From assembly GCA_963666895.2 (NCBI GenBank), contig CAXXNS010000016.1, forward strand, positions 248,001 to 312,000: a DNA stretch of 64,000 nt, given 5' to 3'. Positions 17,142 through 25,846 of the stretch are shown here, piece by piece; position 1 is the stretch's first letter, and each line of letters opens with the position of its first letter. The translations under genes and the position numbers were made by a program. The notes beneath the pieces are model-generated. The model was not told the origin of the DNA. It did no database searches and saw only the letters and a program-made list of their open reading frames with translations. The stretch is from G963666895 sp963666895. GTDB lineage: Bacteria > Desulfobacterota > Desulfovibrionia > Desulfovibrionales > Desulfovibrionaceae.

Positions 17142-18359
17142 TTATTTTCCCAATTCAATAATGCCAATCAGCCCGCTGTTCAGAACTGTCTGCCCCAGAA
17201 GATGCTGTACTTTCGTCACTTCCATTTGCGTTAAGACCCGGTTCAATTCGCTTTCAAATTGATCAACATTTTTACTGAGCGGTTCAAGTTCAAAAACGCC
17301 GCCGTGGAAATGGCAGGATTGCCCTTTGCCCAACAAAGTCTGGATTTCTGTTGAACTTTGCTCACGGTCACGGGCGCAAATCCCTGTCGCCGCGATGATA
17401 TGATTGATATCAGTTGGTTCAACCGGGAAATTCATCCAGGCCGAAAAATTCGCTTCATTAAAAATTTCTTTGCCCTCATCCGGTTGATTATCCACAATGG
17501 GAACCTTGCGCAGATTCATGCCCCACAGTCCCTTGCTTTCCGCCAGAATAACCACTCCCAGTAAATCCGCTTCTGAAACGGAGAACAAATGATTGGTTAA
17601 ATTGGCCAGGGTGATAAATGAGTGGGTAGTTTCAAAAGAGAGAATCGCCGAGTAGTTCCCCGAAAATCCAAAGCCATGTAAAAATTGATACTGCAAAGAA
17701 GCATTCTCTCCCGGACAAAGCATGAAATCGACCATCGGTCTGGTTACCGCAGGATAAAAGAACAGGCTGCGGTTTATGATCATCGCTTCGCCGAAGTAGT
17801 TTTTATATTCTTCATAATTATCCCCCAGCGCGGCCAGTCCGGTAGCGAATTGTACATCATTAGATTTGACCGGAGTTACATCATTTTCTGAATATTGCGC
17901 CAGAGCCAGTTTTTCTTGCGAACCGATGCCCGTCAATTTACCCGGTTCAGTCTTTTTTCTGATAAAGTTCAAGGTTAAATCATCAAACTGCTCTTTTTGA
18001 AGTTCAACCTGACTTGTTTGATTGCCTGCCAGCGCTTTGAGTTCTTCTTCTGATTTAATAATGGGGAAATAATTATCCAAGCCGCTCAGAGAGAAGATTT
18101 CCATTATATTTGCGGAGAGTTGATAGAAGATCAGCCCGCCATCAACTTTTTCAAGCTGTTTTTGAGCGTTGATAAAGACTCTCAAACCGACGCTGCTCAG
18201 ATAAACGATTTCGCCCATATCAACAACAATCTTGCGCTCTCCCTGCTGAATTAACTCATCAAGTTGCTGTTGAACTTCTGACGCTGACATACCATCCAGG
18301 CGGCCTTTGAGATGAACGCACTTGAAACCGAGGTCGCTGCTTACGGTTAACTCAATCAA
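17142..18359 (-). CDS. STAS-domain protein with uncharacterised C-terminal domain
   Basis: 405 residues. The first ~110 form a STAS domain of the anti-sigma-factor-antagonist type: IVVDMGEIVYLSSVGLR, with the phosphorylatable Ser at 55/56 before VGLR (57-60). A polar linker (about 115-165) leads to a domain of roughly 230 residues that I do not recognise (TRPMVDFMLCPGENAS, GFSGNYSAILSFETTHSFI, GICARDREQSS). Start is TTG at 18359, chosen because AAGGAG sits seven bases upstream and the conserved strand begins at once. As first gene of the transporter operon it may sense or regulate the transporter or its expression; this is inference. No anti-sigma kinase gene is nearby. Confidence 0.8.
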   Translation of the reverse strand: MIELTVSSDLGFKCVHLKGRLDGMSASEVQQQLDELIQQGERKIVVDMGEIVYLSSVGLRVFINAQKQLEKVDGGLIFYQLSANIMEIFSLSGLDNYFPIIKSEEELKALAGNQTSQVELQKEQFDDLTLNFIRKKTEPGKLTGIGSQEKLALAQYSENDVTPVKSNDVQFATGLAALGDNYEEYKNYFGEAMIINRSLFFYPAVTRPMVDFMLCPGENASLQYQFLHGFGFSGNYSAILSFETTHSFITLANLTNHLFSVSEADLLGVVILAESKGLWGMNLRKVPIVDNQPDEGKEIFNEANFSAWMNFPVEPTDINHIIAATGICARDREQSSTEIQTLLGKGQSCHFHGGVFELEPLSKNVDQFESELNRVLTQMEVTKVQHLLGQTVLNSGLIGIIELGK

Positions 18360-18644
18360 CGTGTTCTCCTTATCTCTATAATATCGGGATTTTTTTGTAA
18401 TAATTCAGATTTAATATTCAAGAAATTGTACATCTATTCATTAAACTGCAAAAGTTCAGTCTCTTGAAGTGATTATAACATTTACCTGATATTGATGATT
18501 TGCTTTTGAGATATCAATAGATCGAATATCGAATAACATGCGCTTAAGCGGATGTGTAAAACCATAAAAGATTTGGAGATATACAAAACCAGCGCCATTC
18601 CCTATAATGAATGGTCGCTAATGAAATGACGCTCCATGTACATC

Positions 18645-19732
18645 CTATTTCTTCAACCACTCAGAATAGTCATCAGACAAATCTCTGGGGCCGCCCGTAT
18701 ACCAGCTATACCCGTTGCGGCGCTCGTATTCGATTTCGGCGATGCTGTATTTGATAACGCCATCCCTGCCGCAAAAGATTGGGCGGTTGGTTCCAATTTC
18801 ATAGAACCTGGCCCATAAAGGTTCGGCGGATTCGTCTTTAACTATAACTTTATCAAACCCTTTAGGCGTTCCGGGGGCGGGTTTCCGGATTTCCTTAATG
18901 CCAGTCAATTTAACCGCTTCGAACCATTCAACCGCACTTTTTATCGATTCTTTGATCTCATCGGTAGGATTATCGATCCCCATCAGAAAGCGCACCACGC
19001 CCAAACTCTCCGCACCGCTTAGGGATATCTTCTCATAACTTCTGGCTGGCGCGGGCTTTAGCGTCTTTTCATCATGCTGGGCGCACCATGCCAACCGCTT
19101 GCCATCCACCACAATCTGACATTTAAGGATGCAATCAATCCCCTTGGCCACTGCTTGCCTGGCTCTCATCTTTCTTGCATCATCGACGAAATCATATAGT
19201 GGATCATCTGAAGCATCCTGCAAGAAATTCATAACCCCGATCATAGCCCCGTCATTGAATGTAATCCTGGAATAGTATCCATCCTTAAAGGGAAACTGAG
19301 GCCAGCCGCCATTGTGGTATTGTATATCTATAAGAAAATCAAAACCTTTCAAGCAAGCTTGCTTAAAACGCTCCAGTTTGGTTTTCTGATAAACCTTGGC
19401 GAGATAGGTTAACTGCCTGTAAGTGGCGCTATTATCAATAGTTGCATCTTTTTTGGCATTCTTCGCGCTAAGCAGTTCTTTCTTTGTTGGCTGGTAAGAA
19501 CTTGCGCCATATCAATATTCTTAGGCCATCCGCCAATATCTTTTTGATATAGCAACAGGTTATCCGCAATACGAATCGCTTCCTCACTGCCATACCAGTC
19601 CATTGGTTGATTCTGGCATTGCTTCCAGGTCATGGATGCAGTATCCGCCCAGCCCTGATGGCTTTCACTACAAAAGAAATTAACACAAAACACAAATATA
19701 ATTAAACTTATGTGCGAAATAAACTTTTTCAT
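18645..19732 (-). pseudogene. Family PL10-type pectate lyase, broken by one frameshift
   Basis: The N-terminal piece (19732 down to about 19490) begins with a signal peptide and AAGGAT ribosome site and carries WYGSEEAIRIADNLLLYQ and GGWPKNIDMA. The frame is then lost near 19480-19495; about one base is missing within CAACAAAGAAAG. In the other frame the protein continues smoothly: KKELLSAKNAKKDATIDNSA, TYRQLTYLAKVYQ, then GFDFLIDIQYHNGGWPQFP, YYSRITFNDGAMIGVMNFL and a C-terminal YSWYTGGPRDL. This is the PL10 pectate lyase order (beta-elimination of polygalacturonate). The joined product would be about 360 residues, close to the family's catalytic domain. It could be a recent pseudogene or a base-calling error, since the rest is well conserved. 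Confidence 0.85.
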
Positions 19733-20097
19733 AAAAATATCCTTGTAATTGGTTATTAACAGAATCTTCTCATTAATTACTCTAGTGTCTCACAAAAAGT
19801 GAAAGTTCGTCAACAATCTTGGTAAATATCTTTCATTATATTAGGGAAATTAAATTATTGTGATATACTTATAATTAAGTATTTATTTTTAAGTATTTAT
19901 TTTTAAGTTTTTATTGTTAAGATGAATATTCTGCTTGTTTGAGATATGTATAGTTTCAAGAAGAGAAAAACGGCGTTTGAGTTTTCATTAATCCCAAAAG
20001 TTCCTTCTTCAAATTAATAGATATTATGATTTCGGATATAAACCTATGATTATAAATGTCTTAGGTTTAATCAATATATTTTATGGAGGTTTTATCA
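19733..20097. other. AT-rich divergent spacer with a small tandem repeat
   Basis: Upstream region of both the pectate lyase gene (minus) and the acidic secreted protein gene (plus). It is very AT-rich, with a 14-base tandem repeat at 19877-19918. No open frame with a ribosome site. Confidence 0.45.
19877..19918. repeat. 14-base tandem repeat, three units
   Basis: Two perfect copies of AAGTATTTATTTTT followed by a third, AAGTTTTTATTGTT. It lies about 180 bases before the start of the acidic secreted protein gene. Confidence 0.8.
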
Positions 20098-21420
20098 ATG
20101 AAAAAAGTTTTTGCAATTGCCTCACTAGCGCTGCTTGTTGGATTAGTCGCGCTGCCTATCGCCCAGGCGCAGAAAGTTGAGTCTACACCAGTAGACCTAA
20201 GCGACTTCTGGAATGCCGATGGATGGCAGAACGATGCTGGAGAAGATCCTATAGCCGGAACCACAAATGAATCCGATTTGGGCGCCGGTTGGGGATTGGA
20301 TGATGGCGGTAAAAGAGTACTAACAAGTTCAATTCCTGCAGGCGTCGTTCCTGGAGAAGTAAACGTTACCGAAGATGGTGAAGTAGCATTTTTGCTGCCA
20401 ACTATGAATGCCGGTGAACTGGATGTTTATTATCCGGCTGGCGATACTATCCCTGTACCTGCTGGTCAGTATAAGTATGTATATTTGGCCTGTATGTCCG
20501 GTAATGGAACATGGCCAGGTAATGTTGATAATTGGGGCGCTGATGTTGATCCAGACACTAGCGAAGTATATGACGCCCGTGAGGAAGTCAACTCGTTCAA
20601 GCCAATTTATGAAGACGGCGAAGGCAGCTGGATTCCTGTTGGCACCGTTAATGACTGGTTCTGGAGCCCACCTGAATGGGTTGCTCCTGAAAGCGGCGAT
20701 GCAGATGAAATCATAGCTGATTATATGACCTACGAAGGCGATCCAGATTATTACCTTAATTTCGTCGATGGCTTTAACCAAGCCAACCATGATTATGGAC
20801 AGTACACATACGTTGATGGCGAAGGGGACTTTATTTTTGCTATGGAAGTTCCTGCTGGTCTGACGGATGCTACGCTACATTCTGAAATGTGGGGCAACAT
20901 TAAATTATCGATTTCAACAGGCGATTTTGCTGATCCAGCCAGTTACATTGAAATTTTCAACTCGGTTGCTACCGACCAAGCCTATCCAGGCGGCGGCGAT
21001 GGCACCGAACCAAACCGCGAAATTCGTAGTTTGGATATTTCCGAATATCTAACAGGCGATGGCGGAGAAATATTCTTTAAATTTGAAGATGCCGCTCCAG
21101 ATCAACTAGATGCTGATGGCGTATCAAACGCATTTGGTCCACATGTACATCAATTGGGTCTGTATACTGGTCCAGTGGTAAAAACCCGCTTAGGCGAACG
21201 CCTGTGGCCAGGCTTGCTGCGTGATGATAATGCATCACCAACAGGTGGTTTGATCCTTATCAAGAAAAAATACCTATTGGATGAAACCAAGACTCTTACT
21301 TCTCTGGTTATGCCAAACAACATCCCGCGCAGCGATCCTTTTCTAAGCATCTTCGCTATAACAGTTGCTAACGAAGGAACTGGCGAACCTACTGCAGTCA
21401 ATCAATTCATGCTGTTCTAA
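20098..21420 (+). CDS. Acidic secreted protein of unknown function
   Basis: 440 residues with a textbook signal peptide (MKKVF, hydrophobic core, cleavage at AQA-Q near residue 24). The mature chain is strongly acidic and rich in Gly, Asp, Trp and Tyr (WNADGWQNDAGEDP, WGADVDPDTSE), as in calcium- or carbohydrate-binding beta domains; the stretch 260-345 (FIFAMEVPAGLTDATL, IEIFNSVAT, REIRSLDISEYL) resembles a beta-sandwich. I recognise no family. The start at 20098 has GGAGG eight bases upstream; a start at 20083 would place that ribosome site inside the gene. It is a single-gene unit with a strong terminator, suggesting good expression. Confidence 0.75.
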   Translation: MKKVFAIASLALLVGLVALPIAQAQKVESTPVDLSDFWNADGWQNDAGEDPIAGTTNESDLGAGWGLDDGGKRVLTSSIPAGVVPGEVNVTEDGEVAFLLPTMNAGELDVYYPAGDTIPVPAGQYKYVYLACMSGNGTWPGNVDNWGADVDPDTSEVYDAREEVNSFKPIYEDGEGSWIPVGTVNDWFWSPPEWVAPESGDADEIIADYMTYEGDPDYYLNFVDGFNQANHDYGQYTYVDGEGDFIFAMEVPAGLTDATLHSEMWGNIKLSISTGDFADPASYIEIFNSVATDQAYPGGGDGTEPNREIRSLDISEYLTGDGGEIFFKFEDAAPDQLDADGVSNAFGPHVHQLGLYTGPVVKTRLGERLWPGLLRDDNASPTGGLILIKKKYLLDETKTLTSLVMPNNIPRSDPFLSIFAITVANEGTGEPTAVNQFMLF

Positions 21421-21457
21421 GAATTAATTGAATCAGTATTAGATTAAGTTTAAAATA

Positions 21458-21494
21458 AATCGCCCCCGTCTGAAAAATCAACCGGGGGCGATTT
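21458..21494 (+). terminator. Intrinsic terminator after the acidic secreted protein gene
   Basis: Stem AATCGCCCCCG / CGGGGGCGATT with a 15-base loop, followed by a run of T. Confidence 0.88.
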
Positions 21495-21593
21495 TTTATT
21501 GCACAATTTTTTCTCTTCCATAATCTCTGGAATCAAGTTCCCTACCCCACCAGGAAAGGGATAACACGGTTAATTAACTGAAAGAGGCGCGCC

Positions 21594-22409
21594 TTACTTG
21601 TGTAATGCTTCGATTATTGGTTTCAGGAATTTGGCTACAGCTCTTTCATGCATCTCGGAGGTCTCTTCTATAAGTTTAACGATGGCGCTGCCCATCACTA
21701 CTCCATCGGCATGTTGAGAAATTGAAGAGGCCTGTTCCGGCGTAGAGACTCCAAAACCGACAGCCACAGGTAAATCTACTATTGCGCGGATGCGTTCCAG
21801 ATTGTCTTGCAAATCGACGGAAACATCACTTCTTACTCCTGTCACTCCCATGCGGGATACATAATAGACGAAACCCCGCGCTACTTTGGCGATTTTTTTT
21901 ATGCGTTCATCGGTGCTGGTTGGAGCGATGAGGTGGATCATGGCCAAACCTTCCGCATCCAAGGCTTTTTGAAATTCTTCTGCTTCTTCAGCAGGCAAAT
22001 CCGGGACGATTACGCCATCGATTCCCGCCTTGGCGGCGTCGCGGGCGAATGCCTCTAATCCATAGCGGAAAAAGAGATTGTAATAGGTCATAATCACAAT
22101 AGGAGTGTTCAAATCCAGGCGCAGTTCTTCTACCATTTGCACCAGGCGTTTGAGTTTTAAGCCCTGCTTTAAGCTGCGTTCTCCCGCCCGTTGAATTATG
22201 GGACCATCGGCGACCGGATCGGAAAAAGGCATGCCTAATTCGATCAAATCTACATCAATGCCAGACAAAGAGCGAACGATCTTTTCGGTCGTTCCTAAGT
22301 CAGGATCGCCAGCCATTATATAGGGCACAAGAACCTTGCCGCCATTGGCATTACGCCTGCGGAATGCTGCGGTAATTGCGGCTGCGCCGCGTATGTTATG
22401 ATCGCTCAT
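21594..22409 (-). CDS. trpA: Tryptophan synthase alpha subunit
   Basis: Cleaves indole-3-glycerol phosphate to indole and glyceraldehyde-3-phosphate. At 271 residues it is the normal length. The active-site acids are Glu58 in DLIELGMPFSDP and Asp69 in PVADGP. The phosphate-binding GFGVS and the C-terminal DGVVMGSAIV are also present. Its start overlaps the trpB stop (ATGA), giving translational coupling that suits the alpha2-beta2 complex. Confidence 0.96.
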   Translation of the reverse strand: MSDHNIRGAAAITAAFRRRNANGGKVLVPYIMAGDPDLGTTEKIVRSLSGIDVDLIELGMPFSDPVADGPIIQRAGERSLKQGLKLKRLVQMVEELRLDLNTPIVIMTYYNLFFRYGLEAFARDAAKAGIDGVIVPDLPAEEAEEFQKALDAEGLAMIHLIAPTSTDERIKKIAKVARGFVYYVSRMGVTGVRSDVSVDLQDNLERIRAIVDLPVAVGFGVSTPEQASSISQHADGVVMGSAIVKLIEETSEMHERAVAKFLKPIIEALHK

Positions 22410-23632
22410 TTGATGACTCCTTCTAAATACTTCGATGCAGCCTCGACATCTTTATCGCCGCGTCCGGAAAGGTTTATGATAATATTGACGTCTTTGCTTA
22501 ATTTCGGGGCAATCTTCAATACATGCGCGACGGCATGAGAGGATTCCAGAGCGGGGATAATACCTTCCAGCCGTGATAATTTAACGAAAGCCTCCAGCGC
22601 TTCTTTATCGTTAATGGACACATATTCGGCTCGTCCACTGTCTTTGAAAAAGCAGTGTTCCGGTCCAACGCCCGGATAATCCAATCCGGCTGAGATGGAA
22701 TGCACCGGGGCGATTTGTCCCTCCGGGCTTTGCACCAAATATTCCTTGGCGCCATGCAGTACGCCAATTTCTCCAGCGCATAATGGCGCAGCATGCAGTT
22801 TGGTATCAATGCCATGACCAGCGGCTTCAACACCGATCATTTTGACTGATTGATCATGATAGAAGGGATAAAATAAACCCATAGCGTTGCTGCCGCCGCC
22901 GACGCAAGCCACTAGAATGTCAGGTAATTTACCATTCAGGTCATGGAACTGTTGCTTGGCTTCGATGCCGATAATTTTTTGAAATTCGCGAACAATTTTA
23001 GGAAATGGATGCGGTCCGGCGACGGAACCAATGACGTAATGAGTGTTGCCCACATTGGTGACCCAGTCGCGCATGGCTTCGTTCATGGCGTCTTTGAGGG
23101 TGCACGTTCCACAATCAACCTCAATGACTTCAGCGCCCATCAATTTCATGCGGAAAACATTTAATCTTTGGCGTTGGGTATCTTCTTTACCCATGTAGAC
23201 GCAGCATTCCAGATTGAAGAGAGCGGCGGCGGTGGCGGTGGCGACGCCATGCTGTCCGGCGCCGGTTTCGGCGATGATGCGGGTCTTGCCCATTTTCTTG
23301 GCCAGGATCAACTGACCCAGGGTGTTATTGATCTTATGGGCGCCGGTATGGGCCAAATCTTCGCGTTTGAGATAAATCCGGGCGCCGCCCAGTTCTTCGC
23401 TAAGACGGCGAGCGTAATAAAGCGGCGTGGGGCGGGCGGCGTATTCACGGTATTCGGTTTTGAGTTCTTCGAGAAAACTGTCATCCTTCATCGCAGAGTC
23501 AAACGCTTGTTCCAGTTCTTCGAGCGCAGGCATCAATGTTTCGGGGACAAAACGACCGCCAAATTGGCCAAAACGCCCATTTTTATCTGGCATTAGATTT
23601 GAATCCGGCATGGGAGAATCATTGTCAACCAT
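22406..23632 (-). CDS. trpB: Tryptophan synthase beta subunit
   Basis: PLP enzyme joining indole to serine. Lys100 in HTGAHKINN forms the Schiff base, and CVGGGSNAMG binds the cofactor phosphate. The GRFGQFGGRFVPETLM start block is typical of TrpB1 of the classic synthase. I chose ATG at 23632 (408 residues); an in-frame ATG at 23653 has no ribosome site. The rest of the trp pathway (trpE, D, C, F) is not in the window. Confidence 0.95.
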   Translation of the reverse strand: MVDNDSPMPDSNLMPDKNGRFGQFGGRFVPETLMPALEELEQAFDSAMKDDSFLEELKTEYREYAARPTPLYYARRLSEELGGARIYLKREDLAHTGAHKINNTLGQLILAKKMGKTRIIAETGAGQHGVATATAAALFNLECCVYMGKEDTQRQRLNVFRMKLMGAEVIEVDCGTCTLKDAMNEAMRDWVTNVGNTHYVIGSVAGPHPFPKIVREFQKIIGIEAKQQFHDLNGKLPDILVACVGGGSNAMGLFYPFYHDQSVKMIGVEAAGHGIDTKLHAAPLCAGEIGVLHGAKEYLVQSPEGQIAPVHSISAGLDYPGVGPEHCFFKDSGRAEYVSINDKEALEAFVKLSRLEGIIPALESSHAVAHVLKIAPKLSKDVNIIINLSGRGDKDVEAASKYLEGVIK

Positions 23633-23884
23633 TATTTTTTTCCCTAAATGCATAAAGTGGTTTCACAGGATTTAAAGAAGAAGATAAAATGTAATGGATA
23701 AGAGTTTGAAAGAAATCTTCATCCATCCTTTTTAAAACCTGGTAGAAAGTGTAGTATTGAATTCTCGTAAAAGCCTGTCAAGATGCATTTACAGCGGCTG
23801 CTGAAAGCATGTCAGGATTGGGAACGCTACAGAGATGAAAACATCTCTAATCTTAATATAATTATATTGTATGGTATTGATCCA

Positions 23885-24700
23885 ATGAAGGTATATAACA
23901 ACATCGCCCAGGTCTATGACTGCTTTATCAATTGGGAGGAGCGCATTAAGCGCGAAGACCCGTTTTTTCAGCATTTATTTATGGAACGTTTAGCAACCTC
24001 TATTCTCGATATTGGTTGCGGCAGTGGAGGACATGCGATTCATTTTGCGGAAATGGGTTATAACGTTATCGGAATCGATAGTTCCTCAGAAATGGTATCA
24101 TTCGCCCAAAAAAAAAGCGATGAGAATGATCTCGACATCGAATTCCAATGTCTGCCTATGACCGATTACGCATCGCGCATCCAACAGAAATTCGATGCAG
24201 TTATTTGCGTGGGGAACAACCTGCCGCATCTACTTGAAGCCGATGCGGTTAAAAGAGTATTTACTGAAACTATCGCATCAATGAAGGATACCGGCGTAGC
24301 TATTTTCCACGTGCTGAACTATCACCGAATCATGGCTAACAAACGGCGCGACTTTCCCGCTAATTCGCGTATTGTGGATGATAAGGAATATGTCTTTTTA
24401 CGCAGCTACGATTTTCTCAGTCCAGACCTGAATTTTCATTTCGCCTATGCTATCAAAGAGAATGGTCAATGGACTTCGAAGAGTATGCAAATGAAGCATC
24501 ATCCCTGGAAAGATGATGAACTAATCGAGCTGGCCAAAGAAGCGGGATTCACCCAGATCATGACCTATGGCGGATACGATTTTTCTGAGTTCGACGCCGA
24601 GAAAAGTCAGGATTTCATTATGGTTTGTGAATTGGTTGAGGATGATGATGATATTAAGGTAGAGGGATTCGACGCGGATGGTTGGGACGGGTATAAGTAG
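23885..24700 (+). CDS. Class I SAM-dependent methyltransferase
   Basis: About 271 residues from the start I favour (MKVYNNIAQVYD); the frame is open back to 23783 but family members begin near this point. It has motif I LDIGCGSGGHA, the acidic residue after strand 2 (IGIDSS), and motif CVGNNLPHL at strand 4. The C-terminal part has the beta sheet addition seen in small-molecule methyltransferases, ending in a very acidic tail (EDDDDIKVE). The substrate is unknown. It is divergent from trpBA and has no operon partner. Confidence 0.82.
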   Translation: MKVYNNIAQVYDCFINWEERIKREDPFFQHLFMERLATSILDIGCGSGGHAIHFAEMGYNVIGIDSSSEMVSFAQKKSDENDLDIEFQCLPMTDYASRIQQKFDAVICVGNNLPHLLEADAVKRVFTETIASMKDTGVAIFHVLNYHRIMANKRRDFPANSRIVDDKEYVFLRSYDFLSPDLNFHFAYAIKENGQWTSKSMQMKHHPWKDDELIELAKEAGFTQIMTYGGYDFSEFDAEKSQDFIMVCELVEDDDDIKVEGFDADGWDGYK

Positions 24701-24889
24701 CTTTTGGTCTGAATCTGGATGACCAGGATGGAAGGATATTCAGGATTTAATGTTATTGGGTGATTATAAGGATTTGGAAGTTTTGCGTTTGCGCCAGTGA
24801 TCTCATCAAGGGCTGGACGCTTTGCGGTCTTGCCCTTGGCGCCCGTCACAAGTCCATTAAATTAAGCCGTGTCGTCCCATCGCGTAGTT

Positions 24890-25843
24890 CTAATAAATCG
24901 AACAAGACGACACTTCCAACCGTGATAGCATGTTTTCCATGTCGCTGCGCTTGAATCGGGATGGTCCTGAGTGCAGAGCAGCGGCTGATGCGCAGGCTAT
25001 GGCGTACCGGAACAATGTTTCAGTACCAGCTTCGCGGATGATGCCATATAGTATGCCGCCAACCATGGCGTCGCCGCATCCGACTATATCCTTAACCTCT
25101 GCCTCGCTCATGGGAATTACCAGATGCAAGACATCATCTTCTAATCCTACCGCCAGACCTTCTTCTCCAAGCGATATGGCGATTAACGGTATATCAAATT
25201 GCTCACGGATTATTTGGATTGCGGTTAACGCATCATTCTTGTCATGGACCGGCATACCGGTCAGTTCTTCCGCTTCGGTTTGATTCAGTTTAATCAGATC
25301 GGGCGCCGCCGCCGCTCCCTGGCGTAATGGTTCTCCACTGGCGTCGAGCAGTGTTTTGACGCCCCGGCTTTTACACAGAACAATCATGTCGGCATAGATG
25401 CTATCGTGAATACCGGGAGGGACGCTGCCGGAAAAGGCCGCCCAGTCGCCTGGTTTAATGGTTTTGGAAAAATCCTCAATTAAATCCCGTAGGGGTTCGA
25501 GCGGAACCTTCTCGCCTTTGATTTGGACATGGGTAGTTGAACCAACCTGCGACTCTAATATGGTGCAATGGCGGCGGGTTTGAAAATTGCCTGAGAAGGC
25601 GTGACATTGAATATTACGCTTACTGCATATGTCTGCAAATAAATCTAAATCCTTTGCACCTATCAGAGCATAGCTATGGGATGGCTCGTCCAGACATGCC
25701 AGCGCATTGGAAGCGTTTAGCCCTTTTCCGGCTGGAATCATATTGTATTCTTCAGACCGGAAAGTTGTTCCCTTTTCAAACTGACCAACCTCAAAGATGA
25801 GGTCAATTACAGGATTAAGAGTAATCGTATGAATTCGGGGCAT
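24890..25843 (-). CDS. PfkB-family sugar kinase (1-phosphofructokinase / tagatose-6-phosphate kinase type)
   Basis: 317 residues. The N-terminal TLNPVIDL and PAGKGLNASNAL (38-49) match the FruK/LacC branch of PfkB kinases, and KDIVGCGDAMVGG carries the catalytic base Asp258 (the usual GAGD is GCGD here). It phosphorylates a sugar phosphate with ATP. It starts three bases after the alpha-galactosidase gene with AAGGAAG upstream, so it probably shares its transcript. That context would suit galactose use through tagatose-6-phosphate, but no other gene of that pathway is here. Confidence 0.85.
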   Translation of the reverse strand: MPRIHTITLNPVIDLIFEVGQFEKGTTFRSEEYNMIPAGKGLNASNALACLDEPSHSYALIGAKDLDLFADICSKRNIQCHAFSGNFQTRRHCTILESQVGSTTHVQIKGEKVPLEPLRDLIEDFSKTIKPGDWAAFSGSVPPGIHDSIYADMIVLCKSRGVKTLLDASGEPLRQGAAAAPDLIKLNQTEAEELTGMPVHDKNDALTAIQIIREQFDIPLIAISLGEEGLAVGLEDDVLHLVIPMSEAEVKDIVGCGDAMVGGILYGIIREAGTETLFRYAIACASAAALHSGPSRFKRSDMENMLSRLEVSSCSIY

Positions 25844-25846
25844 GGG

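Noticed and set aside
24701..24889. Possible short gene after the methyltransferase
   Set aside because: No frame has a ribosome site or recognisable protein features; the sequence looks like decayed spacer or repeat.
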